Positions 42,569 through 52,156 of a stretch of DNA of 64,000 nucleotides are shown here, one piece after another. The translations under genes were made by a program, and so were the position numbers. Under the pieces are notes generated by a model. That model ran no database searches. It was not told the origin of the DNA and worked only from the letters and a program-made list of their open reading frames with translations. Positions within the stretch are counted from its first letter, which is position 1; each line of letters starts with the position of its first letter. Origin of the DNA: Sphaerolaimus hirsutus (Eukaryota > Nematoda > Chromadorea > Monhysterida > Sphaerolaimidae); assembly GCA_964036195.1 (NCBI GenBank), contig OZ038457.1, positions 930,001 through 994,000 of the forward strand, given 5' to 3'.

Positions 42569-42843
42569 TCGAACCTGGGGTTATTTCGAGGAAATACGGT
42601 ACTTGCATTTCCTGTGACATGACTAGTGATGTAAAAAGCGCCAGACTTTTGGCGCCAAGCGCCAAAAGCGCCATGGCGCTTTTCCGGAACTAGCGCCAAG
42701 CGCCAATGGCGCCACAGCAAAATGGCGCCAAGCGCCAAAAGCGCCATGGCGCTTTTCAGGACCTTAGCGCCAAGCGCCGAAGGCGCCAGGGGGACATGGC
42801 GCCAGCGCCAAAATGATATCGCCTTTAATGATACAGGTGAGAC

Positions 42844-43423
42844 TAGGGTTCAAACGGGATCCCGATCCCGATCCCGGATCCCGTGAAATTTCGGGATTTA
42901 CCAGTCCCGATCCCGATCCCGAAACCCCAATCCCGATCCCGATCCCGAAATCTCAAAAATAGCAATCCCGATCCCGATCCCGAAAGTTTTCAAATCCCGA
43001 TCCCGATCCCGAGAAACTCCCAAGTCCGGGATCCCGATCCCGGAAAAATTAGTGGAAATTATCAAAAGTGAAATAATGGCGTTTTTGCATGCAAAAAACT
43101 GGATGCAAACCCCCAGCGTCAATTTTATGCCACTTTTCTGGCATCCAACAGTGTTTTGAGACCTTTATGAACTACTGTGAATGCCAGAAAAATGGCCAAA
43201 ATATCTATCCCTAGAACCCAATCCCGATCCCGGAAAAATGCCTATCCCAATCCCGATCCCGATCCCGTGACCCCAATCCCGGCCAATCCCAATCCCGATC
43301 CCGAAATCTCAAAAAAAACAATCCCGATCCCGATCCCGAAACCCCAATCCCGATCCCGATCCCGAAATCTCAAAAAGTGAATCCCGATCCCGATCCCGAA
43401 AAGTCAATCCCGTTTGAACCCTA
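42844..43423. mobile_element. 580-bp hAT-type element with ATCCCGATCCCG interior
   Basis: Exact 8-bp duplication GGTGAGAC (42836-42843, 43424-43431). Ends TAGGGTTCAAACGGGATC and ATCCCGTTTGAACCCTA. Both arms are ATCCCGATCCCGAAA arrays; the short unique centre includes GGCATCCAACAGTGTTTTGA. Confidence 0.92.
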
Positions 43424-43540
43424 GGTGAGACAAAGTACTATTTTCTTCACTTTCAATAACTTGTATTGCCTCCAAAAACACAAAAATGGTCAAATAATGG
43501 AAATCCATAAATTTTCTTGCTCAACATCCAACTGTAACTA

Positions 43541-44494
43541 CCGTATTACCTCGAATTGTCCCCCCCCCTTGAATTGACCCCCCCTCGAAGTAACCCCCCT
43601 CAATATGGGCTGGGGAAATAATAACCCCCCTCGAAATACCCCCCCCCCTCCGGAATGATGTACATCATGTATGCAATGTACATGATGTATTTACGACTAC
43701 TAATTTGCATTGCAGCTACACTGATACACTCATTTGTGTACAGTAATACAGGGTGGCCCACGTTAGCCGCACGGTTTCAATTGGCTCCCAACACGTCAAT
43801 TTTGGATGGAAATGGCTGAAATTTGGTATGAGGGTAGATAAATGTACCCCATTTGTGCTGTTATCTGCACGGGATCATATCACAATATTACGTGTTGAAC
43901 GTGAAGCACAGTTTCATATTCACATTTTGAAAACAGTCCCAATTTAGAATGTCGTGTGGAGTCACGTTTTTTGCAAATGATGTGATAAATGTGACAAATC
44001 TGGTGATATGAATGTGTGCGCTTAACATACTAAATAGGGAACATTTATCTACCGCCATGCCAAATTTGGGCTATTTTTATGATGAATTGGTGATTTGGTA
44101 GAAAATTGAAGCTCGTTCGACAGTTCAAACACGTACAAAACTGTGTTTCACGTCCCGACATGAATTTTTGTTATGTGAAACCGTGCACTTAACACAACAA
44201 ATGGGGTACATTTTACTACCGACATACAAAATTTGAGCAGTTTTCATTCAAAATTGACGTGTTGGGAGCCAATTGAAACCGTGCGCCTGACGTGGGCCAC
44301 CCAATACATCTTTAACCCCAATAAAACCTATTTCCTCACATTTATTACGTTTTTGTGTATGAAAAACCGTATTCTTTACTATGAATTTCACGAAAATTTT
44401 TGACGAAATAATACCCCCCCCCCTCGAATTAACCCCCCTAAAATTTTGTCGGCGAAGTAATAAACCCCCATGGGGGTATTTCGAGGTAATACGG
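43541..44494. mobile_element. Mariner-like MITE containing another element
   Basis: Ends CCGTATTACCTCGAATTGTC and GGGTATTTCGAGGTAATACG, TA flanks; same subfamily as 17581-18639. It hosts 43751-44302. Confidence 0.88.
43751..44302. mobile_element. Foldback element with GGGTGGCCCACGT ends
   Basis: Arms of about 50 bp (GGGTGGCCCACGTTAGCCGC and its inverse). AATACA at both flanks (43745-43750, 44303-44308) looks like a 6-bp duplication. No transposase ORF. Confidence 0.75.
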
Positions 44495-45492
44495 TAAGAC
44501 TGGTCCAAATAGATAGCAAATTGCCTCTCTGAAGTGGTAGAAGCTGAAAGATTGTCTGGTGGTTGGGGGTTGCAGAGTTTCGATCCATTGGATATTTCAA
44601 GATTTGAAGTGAAAACTGTGAGATAACAGGGTAAAAATAGCTAAATTACATATCTGAGTAAAATACCTATGTAAAATAATTAAATACATGGCCAAAAATT
44701 GCTGAAAATGGGCAATAAGGCACATGAACACCGCGGCGCAATTATCACTCTCTGGCGCTTTTTTGGCGCTTAAAAAAATGGTAGCGCCAAGCGCATATGG
44801 CGCCACTGGAAAGTAGCGCCAAGTGCCAAAAGCGCCATGGCGCTTTTCGGAAACACGGCGCCAAGCGCCAATGGCGCCACAGCATTTTAGCGCCAAGCGC
44901 CAAAAGCGTCATGGCGCTTTTTGCTTTGGCGCTAGCGCCAGGCGCCAGCGCCATGGCGCTTTCACATCACTAGACATGACACACCCTACATCAGTTGCTT
45001 ATCAAAGGTATACTGGTAAATTATAAAAAAAATGGACTAACTTGACCAGATTAATGTGGTGTGCAATACAGAGCCACTGAATAACCTCTCCCAGCCAAAC
45101 AGCAACAATTGATTTAGTCCTTGTAGGGCCCCACGGGCTGAGTTTAAAGAATGTGGTGTGGGCAAGTGAATTCATATATTCCTCCAATACAGTTTCACAT
45201 AGATTTTTATATTACTTATGATTTTTTTTCAAATGAAAAATGGGCATTTACACACCATATGTCAAAATTCAATTAGGTATGTGCATTTGCTGTATATTGC
45301 ATGCTTTTTTCTTGGGACAATGATGATTATCTAATTAATGATACATAATTCTCAAAATATGCGATCAATTTGTTGGCAATAGTCCAATGACGATAACAAT
45401 GCATCACATGCTTAATAAATCAAAAACTGGTGGTAGTATTCTCTGCAAAGTATATGGCAGACTCACGTTCCGTGCAAATGCAACCTGCAGAC

Positions 45493-45654
45493 TAGTGATG
45501 TAATCGCGCCATGGCGCTGGGGCTTCACTCACTCTAACGCCAAAACAGAAAACGCTGGCGCGTCGCACCATTTTGTTCTGGTGCCATTGGCGCTGGGGGT
45601 CGGAAAAGCGCCATGGCGCTTGGCGCCAAAGTTATGGCACTTTTCACACCACTT
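45493..45654. mobile_element. hAT-type element with GCGCCATGGCGC interior (copy B)
   Basis: Duplication CTGCAGAC at 45485-45492 and 45655-45662, the same site as 37411-37568. Ends TAGTGATGTAATCGCGCC and TTTTCACACCACTT. Confidence 0.85.
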
Positions 45655-46213
45655 CTGCAGACAAACTAAATCCTGCACAATATCAAGTCAAATCAAACAT
45701 AACCTGTGTAAAATGAATAAACTTTCTGCTGCATTTTCAATGCAAGGCATAAAGTGCAAGGCGCATGTCATTTTGCAGCACCATCAGTGCAGAATGAAAT
45801 GTTGGCACTCGGCCAATATCCATGAGTACTCCATTTGATTCTGCTTCAACCAAGTAATAAATAACAGTATGCATGACAAAATAAAGTGTGGCAGCAATGG
45901 CACACCAGTCAAATCTAAATTTAAGACATTAGTCTTTAAGACACTTAATTAGACATTTAAGACAAAGCACAAGTAGTTGCATTTCATGTAGATCCATACT
46001 TTTTCAACACACAAATTTTTGAATTAATGTAGATCAGTACTTTTAAAAGCACATTTTCAAAAAATACATTGTATTGCAGAAGTACAAAATGTAGATTTGT
46101 GTACTGATAAAGCACCTTATAAAGTACAGGTGCGGGTGGTTCAGGGAATAGTAGCCAAAAAATTTGTCTCCAGGATAGATAAATAAATAGCTGAACAGCC
46201 TCTGGGATAGATA

Positions 46214-46609
46214 CCGTATTTCCTCGAAATACCCCCCCCTTGTTTGAACCCCCCCCCCCCCCTCTCGAGACCACTATGAAGCAATCACCCCCCCTCGAAA
46301 TACCCCCCAGATTGAGTGTAAAGAGAACGTACATGACAAATACTGCAGTTTGTGTTCTGCGTAGTGCAGAACACACGTTAAAACAATGTCGGAATCACGT
46401 CAGAACAGTGTTTATACCATCTACATACTACTATTAGTCTACAGGAGTCTTTACATGTCAGTTATTGATGCATTTTTCTACCCAAGCGCACATCACAAAC
46501 AACGATTTTGTACTAGGATTTCAAAAAATTTCTTGTGAAATAATACCCCCCCCCCTCTCGGGACCACTATGAAACAATCACCCCCGGGGGGTATTTCGAG
46601 GAAATACGG
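46214..46609. mobile_element. Mariner-like MITE inserted in copy B
   Basis: Ends CCGTATTTCCTCGAAATACC and TTTCGAGGAAATACGG. Copy A reads GGATAGATAGCTGGGC at the same place (about 38467), so TA was duplicated on insertion: direct proof of the 2-bp target duplication for this family. Confidence 0.92.
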
Positions 46610-47277
46610 TAGCTGGGCAGTTTGCCCCCCCCAATTCCTAGCCGTGGGTTTGCCAAATGCCACAAAGCTGCCAGTTCTGCGCCGAAGGCAGGGGTCTACA
46701 ATAGGGGGTAGCACCTAGGGTTCAAACGGGATCCCGATCCCAAGCCTGAAATATTAAAAATTATCCCGATCACTGTGCCTAAAATTTTCAAATCCCAATC
46801 CCGATCCCAGAAAAATTAGTGGAAATAATAAGTTTCAGAAAATGACTTTTTGCACTAAGAAATTTGAATCGATTCAATTCATGCCACTTTTTCATACCTC
46901 CTTTTTCCAACAAATGCACTTTTGAATAAAGCACATTTTTTTTAGAAAAGCACTGTTTTCTTTTTTCAAAAAATGACTTGCCGCCTTGTTCCTGGCGCTG
47001 TTCCATCACTGCATCCAACTACGGATGGAAAAACTCCTTTTTCCAACAGACGCACTGTTGAAAAAAAGCGCTTTTTAAAGTAAAACCACTTTGCTTTTCC
47101 AGTCATTTTTTGAAGAAGAAAAAAACGATAAGAAAACGGGAAAGTTGAAAGAAAAACAAATCATTGTCAGTAATCACAATCACCCCATCAAGTTGCTGCA
47201 TACAGCCGACACCAGACCCAATGCAAAAACACGACACTGGGGCCTTCGAACACTCGCAACCTGTAATGTTACGCATA

Positions 47278-47727
47278 CCGTATTACCTCGAAATACCCCC
47301 AGGGGGTTTATTATTTCGCCAGCAAAATTTGAGGGGGGATAATTCGAGGGGGGGTCTATTATTTCGCCAGAAATTTTCGGAAATTCCCCATACGCAGACG
47401 TAGAAAAATCGAACAATCACATAGATTTATGTGTTTAAAGGCATATATTACTGTATATACACAAAAACCCTTCCCTAACGTCACTTAATCATCACTTTTA
47501 ACGTGTGTTCTGCATAGTACAGATCACAAACTGCGGTATTTGACATGTACGTTCACGTTACACTCAATTTTAGGGGGGTATTTCGAGGGGGGGTCTATTA
47601 TTTCCTCAGCCGAAATTTAGGGGGGGTATTTCGAGGGGGGGTTTATTATTTCCTCAGCCGAAATTTAGGGGGGGGTATTTCGAGGGGGGGGGTTAATTAT
47701 AGGGGGGGATAATTCGAGGTAATACGG
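47278..47727. mobile_element. Mariner-like MITE
   Basis: Ends CCGTATTACCTCGAAATACC and AATTCGAGGTAATACGG, TA flanks. The right arm repeats GGGGGGTATTTCGAGG and TTATTTCCTCAGCCGAAATT. Confidence 0.88.
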
Positions 47728-48429
47728 TATCTACAATCGCTGCGTGCAAAGACAAAAATGATTTTTAATCCAAGTTGGATTGGAATTACCTACTCAGTGT
47801 AACCGACGGGAGTTAAGAGCTTAGGACTGTGATTAGGAAAGGGTAAAAACTGTCGTTTTTCAATGCAATTTTTGATAAAGACATCGATTTTTTCTCCTTT
47901 CACCGAAACCATCTCCATCCCATATCGGAGAAAAATAAATACCTTTCTAGACCACGTATCGTAAACAAAATTAAAATCTAAATAATATCAACAATAACCT
48001 GACCAGAACTAGGGATAGAAACCCAGATGGATGTTTTTAGTATAAGACATATCACAGTACTTTGTGATGCTACCTAAATATATATGGCCATATAGTAACA
48101 TGACAGTGGAGCCATGGGATAGAATTTTTGATGGTGAATTCTGCGTCAATTCCTGTGACCACTCACCATTAAGCGTAATACACAGCAAATATAAAAAAAG
48201 AATTTTAAGAATCAAGAAGCTCAACAAATCGCAAAAAAGAAAAAAGTTCTTTTAAGAATCAAGCAGATTAACAAATCGCAGCTTTTAAACCAATCCTAAA
48301 CTCATTATGTGATTGCACGCAGTGGTAGATAAACCAATGCAAAAACACATCAAAGGCATTCAAAACATATCAACGCAACCAACCTCAATAAGAAATAAGC
48401 AATAGACAGCAGCAAGTTTACTTTGCGCA

Positions 48430-48572
48430 GTTTGGCACAGCGCCAAGACACAGCACTTACGCCCATTGGCACAGAGCCAAGACACCCATCACACGGCACT
48501 GACGTTCATTGGCACAGCGCCAAGTCACGGCACTGACGCCCACTGGCACAGCGCCAAGACACGGCACTGACA
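48430..48572. repeat. Minisatellite, about 34-bp unit, four copies
   Basis: Units of the form CATTGGCACAGCGCCAAGAC plus ACGGCACTGACGCC. Not obviously associated with transposon ends. Confidence 0.8.
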
Positions 48573-48896
48573 CCTATCTCTGCCCGACAGCTGCACAAAA
48601 AATAAAAAGCATGACAAATACTTCTCAGAATTTTTTTAAAGCTGCGTTTACACCACGACTTGTGCCGACAACTCGAAAAGTGAAAGTTCCATAATTTTGG
48701 AATAAAGTTCCATATCTGCAAGAAAATGCAGTGAAGTATACTCGGAAGATTTATCTGCAAATTGGCACGTGAGTGCACTCAACTAGTGAGTATGCTTCAC
48801 TGAATTTTCTTGCATATATGTAACTCATCCAAACTTTGTTGTTGTTGTTTTGTAAAAAAAGACAAATAGTTTTTTTTCGTAAAGCTGCGTTTACAC

Positions 48897-49324
48897 TAGG
48901 CTTCAAACGGGATTGACTTTTCGGGATCGGGATTGGTTTTTTGAGATTTCGGGATCGGAATTGGCCGGGATTGGGGTCACGGGATCGGGATCGGGATTGG
49001 CATTTTCTCGGGATCGGAATTGGGGTCTTGGGATAGAGATTTTGGCCAATGTTCTGGCATCCACAGTTGTACATAAAGGTCTCAAAACACTGTTGGATGC
49101 CAGAAAATTGGCATAAAATGGACGCTGGGGGGTTGTGTTCACATTTCTGCATGCAAAAATGTCATTTTTTCACTTTTTATTTTTTCCACTAATTTTTCCG
49201 GGATCGGGATCTCGGACTTGGAAGTTTTTCGGGATCGGGATTTGAAAGTTTTCGGGATCGGGATTGCTAAATCCCGGAATTTCACGGGATCCGGGATCGG
49301 GATCGAGATCCCGTTTATACCCTA
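48897..49324. mobile_element. 428-bp hAT-type element with CGGGATCGGGAT interior
   Basis: Exact 8-bp duplication GTTTACAC (48889-48896, 49325-49332). Ends TAGGCTTCAAACGGGAT and GATCCCGTTTATACCCTA. Same family as 42844-43423, centre in the opposite orientation. Confidence 0.9.
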
Positions 49325-49512
49325 GTTTACACTGCGACTTGTGCCGGCAATTTTAAAAAAGGGAAAGACTATTTGACATTGAATTGAAACCTTTCTGGAT
49401 GAACGCGGGATTTTGTAACTGTGCAATCGAAAAAGACTACGACAACAACATTTCTTCAAAAGAACTTTAGGGTTGGGATGACATGACTTTACAATATGAT
49501 ATTCGATACCAG

Positions 49513-49742
49513 TCGCGTAGCCAGATTTTTGAGTGGGGGGGTTGTATACGGAGATCGACGAACGCGGGCCACCCCCCCCCCTAAAATTTTACCCTGTAGT
49601 AAAGAAATGGCGCCATGGCGCCATTTTCCTACAACAAGGGTAAAATTTTAGAGGGGGGGGGGGGCGCCGTCCCCCCCGTTCGCCGGGCTCCGTATACAAT
49701 CCGCCCCCCCCCCCCCCGCTCAAAAATCCTGGCTACGTCCCT
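49513..49742. mobile_element. Inverted-repeat element with GCGTAGCCAG ends
   Basis: Left CAGTCGCGTAGCCAGATTTT and right AAAAATCCTGGCTACGTCCC with GTATACGGAG inner arms and G/C runs. No clear target duplication. Related ends occur in 59560-59944 and 62665-63115. Confidence 0.6.
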
Positions 49743-49830
49743 GTTCAAGGGGGAACTATTTAAGCAAATACATTACTTGGCGACAAACTCAATCTCCGCA
49801 TTAAAACGCTCAATTTCAAGGCATGTGTAC

Positions 49831-50891
49831 TAGGGTTGGGAATTTCAAAATTTTCGGTTCCGGTTCTCGGTTCTCGGTACCAAAAGATTTCGGTTCGGGT
49901 ATCGGTTCCTGAAAATTTTCGGTTCCGGTTCTCGGTTCGGTTCTTAAACTCGGTTCCGGTTCGGTTCTTTCGGTTCTAAAATTATCAAAATTTCGGTTCC
50001 GGGTAAATAAATAACCGGGTATCGGGTAATAATCGGCTGAACAACAGAAAAACAATATACCCAAGTTTAAATGTGTAAGTACATTGGTTGGATATTTCAT
50101 ACTACAGGAGCATATCACAGCTTATTATTTCTTGGTAGAATACAGAAATCAGAGTTGTTATAATAATACTGGTATTTAAAAAGTGTAAAAGCAAACATAC
50201 GTTTTCTGTACTCGCGTACTTTCAAAAAGTACATGAGTAAATGAGTACTGGTATTTTTTTCTGGAGGAAACGTAAATGTATTTATGTAGTACGTCTGAGA
50301 GTACGCGTATTATTTTGAGTACAAACATAAATAACCTTTGCCAACTACGGTTAAAACTGCCACAAAACCAATGAAAACAACTACCAGTGATAATGTGTAT
50401 ACTGCAGCAACATTACACCTTACAATGAAATCTACCATATCCCATCTGAATAAATGAACATACGTAAAAAATTTCATCATATTTATCAAAGCAATTTGAT
50501 AAATACGATGGAAATTTTTTATGTTTGTTCTTTTATTCAGGTGGGATATGGTAGATTTCATTGCAAGGTGTAATGTCGCTGGAGTATATGTGAAATTACA
50601 CGCTCCCGCGCAATCATTTTGCAAACAGATGAATTTTGCAATTCTGAACACGCACCAAGATGTTCAGCTGCTGTTTAAAGGCTTAGATGTAGGTGTTGAA
50701 AAAATGCTGTTCAAAAACTTTAAGATTCCTAGAAAATTTCGGTTCTTTCGGGTATTTATTCGGTTCCGGGTATAAGTGCCGGTTCTCGGTTCCGGTTCGG
50801 TTCTCAAGCTCGGTTCCGGTTCTCGGTTCTCGGTTCCAAAATAGTGCTCGGTTCTCGGTTCGGTTCGGGTCGGTTCGGTTCCCCAACCCTA
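49831..50891. mobile_element. 1061-bp hAT-type element with GGTTCCGGTTCTCGG interior
   Basis: Exact 8-bp duplication ATGTGTAC (49823-49830, 50892-50899). Ends TAGGGTTGGGAATTTC and GGTTCCCCAACCCTA. GGTTCCGGTTCTCGG arrays at both ends; AT-rich unique centre. It sits two bases before the AG of the candidate terminal exon. Confidence 0.9.
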
Positions 50892-50901
50892 ATGTGTACA
50901 G

Positions 50902-51078
50902 ACAGCAGCATCCCAATACCAAAGTTCAAAAGAGAGCACACCTCTCACAAGCAGAGGAAGCCAAACGCCTGATTCGCAGTCAATTCGCCGTCAAACATTT
51001 GGAATTGTGATAAGTCGCAGCACCATTGGAAATCCCCATTGGACCATCTCCCCATTGGAAAACTGGGAGTGAACGCAT
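50902..51078 (+). CDS. Candidate terminal exon of the Shisa-like gene
   Basis: GTGTACAG acceptor, phase 0 as required by the donor at 36189. The frame reads TAASQYQSSKESTPLTSRG, a Ser/Thr/Gln-rich tail, then IRRQTFGIV and a stop at about 51078. A second frame (QKRAHLSQAEEAKRLIRSQF, stop at 51010) is also open and continues in frame into 49780-49830 if the hAT element is ignored. Only one can be coding; the link to 36188 is by phase alone. Confidence 0.35.
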
Positions 51079-51313
51079 AGCTATGTCAACATAAAAAGTG
51101 ACAAATATGACTTAAAAAGTTCTATTGTACAATTCAAGTTAAGTTGTTGAGTGCAATCAGTGAATCAGTGGGGGGGATTGCAAAAAGTTAAGTGACGGCA
51201 TGTGGATACTAAAGGCCAACGCACACACAGAAAACTTGTTAGAGGCACATTTTACACATGTCCCACGTCGATAATAAATGATTTTCGAATAGCACAAAAC
51301 CGATGAAAACAGC

Positions 51314-51562
51314 TATACTCGGCGGACATGATACTCTGCCCTTGCACTGATTTATGTCTCACGTTGGAAGCGTGCCAATCATGATAAAGCATGCGATTTT
51401 TGTAAAAAATATGAAAATAATCATTGTTGTAAATAAGTTAACGTATAGCGTTATAACAGAAATGACTTTTTTAAACTTTCTGTCAAAATCGCATGTGTAA
51501 AAAATTGTTGGCACGCTTCCAGCGGGAACCACGCGTGCAGGGTATAAAGTAACTGGAGTATA
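51314..51562. repeat. TATACTCGGCG-ended repeat
   Basis: Starts TATACTCGGCGGACATGATA and ends AACTGGAGTATA, with GTTGGAAGCGTGCCAA and its inverse inside. Inverted copy at about 431-680; fragment at about 15120-15185. Confidence 0.65.
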
Positions 51563-51565
51563 TCA

Positions 51566-51884
51566 ATGGTAATGCGTGAAACGTCAAATTTGGGACCCAT
51601 AACGAACAACACACCTTGTCCAAAGGGGAAGGCAAAGGTACAGTCAAATAATGGGATATTCGTTATTCCAAAATCGGTGCGGCATAAAGGTGCGCCTGAA
51701 AACCAAATTGAAATTCTTTGAAGCAAAATTATCTACTAATGTCAAAATGTTTTCAATTGACTATAACTTAATAATAATTCCCTCTATTATAGGTGGAAAA
51801 TATGTTGAGTCAATCGAAAGAAAACAGCCAATAAAGTCAGACAGTACAAAAAATGATATGCCTGAGCCAAATGCAGTGCAGTGA
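51566..51884 (+). CDS. Possible two-exon small gene or terminal exons (unknown)
   Basis: Exons 51566-51689 and 51793-51884 around a 103-nt intron with GTGCGC donor and TTATAG acceptor; phase 1 is kept (g plus GT gives Gly). The 71-residue product (MVMRETSNLGPITNNTPCP ... VIPKSVRHKG ... KNDMPEPNAVQ) is basic then polar, with no domain I know. It could be a short gene or the last exons of an upstream gene, since its 5' edge abuts a repeat end. Confidence 0.35.
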
Positions 51885-51934
51885 TGAGTGAAACGAAAAA
51901 TATAGATGAATATTAGCCCCCGGCTGCGACAACA

Positions 51935-52156
51935 GGGGCCAGTTCCGCAAGTGGAAAAGTTGAGAGTTAAAACTTAAGAGTTGAGTAAAATGACAAATGA
52001 CAAGTTATGAGAAAAGTTGAGAGTTAAGAGTTGAGTAAAACGACAAATGATTTTGCTCAACTCTTAACTTTTAACTTTACTCTTGACTTATCATTTATCA
52101 TTTTACTCAACTCTTAACTTTTAACTCTTAACTTTTCCACTTGCGGAACCGGCACC
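51935..52156. repeat. Inverted-repeat element with GGGGCCAGTTCCGCAAGTGG ends
   Basis: Best-preserved member of its family: GGGGCCAGTTCCGCAAGTGG and CCACTTGCGGAACCGGCACC, with AGAGTTAAGAGTTGAG arrays in both arms. No target duplication could be assigned. Confidence 0.8.

Larger units (their letters stand above)
42623..44974. mobile_element. GCGCCATGGCGC hAT-type element containing nested insertions
   Basis: Exact 8-bp duplication GACATGAC at 42615-42622 and 44975-44982. Left TAGTGATGTAAAAAGCGCCA, right GCGCTTTCACATCACTA. Its GC-rich arms are 42623-42815 and 44752-44974; between lie 42844-43423 and 43541-44494. Copy A at about 36880 shows the uninterrupted site. Confidence 0.85.
42569..47172. 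repeat. Tandem duplication, copy B (with later insertions)
   Basis: Begins with a MITE right end (GGAAATACGG) and CATTTCCTGTGACATGAC, as copy A does at about 36840-36890. It ends at TTGTCAGTA, the sequence at which copy A meets the N gap. It is interrupted by the hAT complex 42623-44974 and the MITE 46214-46609. Confidence 0.75.
36189..50901. other. Putative 14.7-kb intron or 3' flank of the Shisa-like gene
   Basis: Made almost wholly of mobile and satellite-like DNA and the tandem duplication, plus an assembly gap. No convincing exon was found inside. Confidence 0.5.

Noticed and set aside
42292-42747. Open frames crossing the gap
   Set aside because: They run through 200 N and cannot be real.
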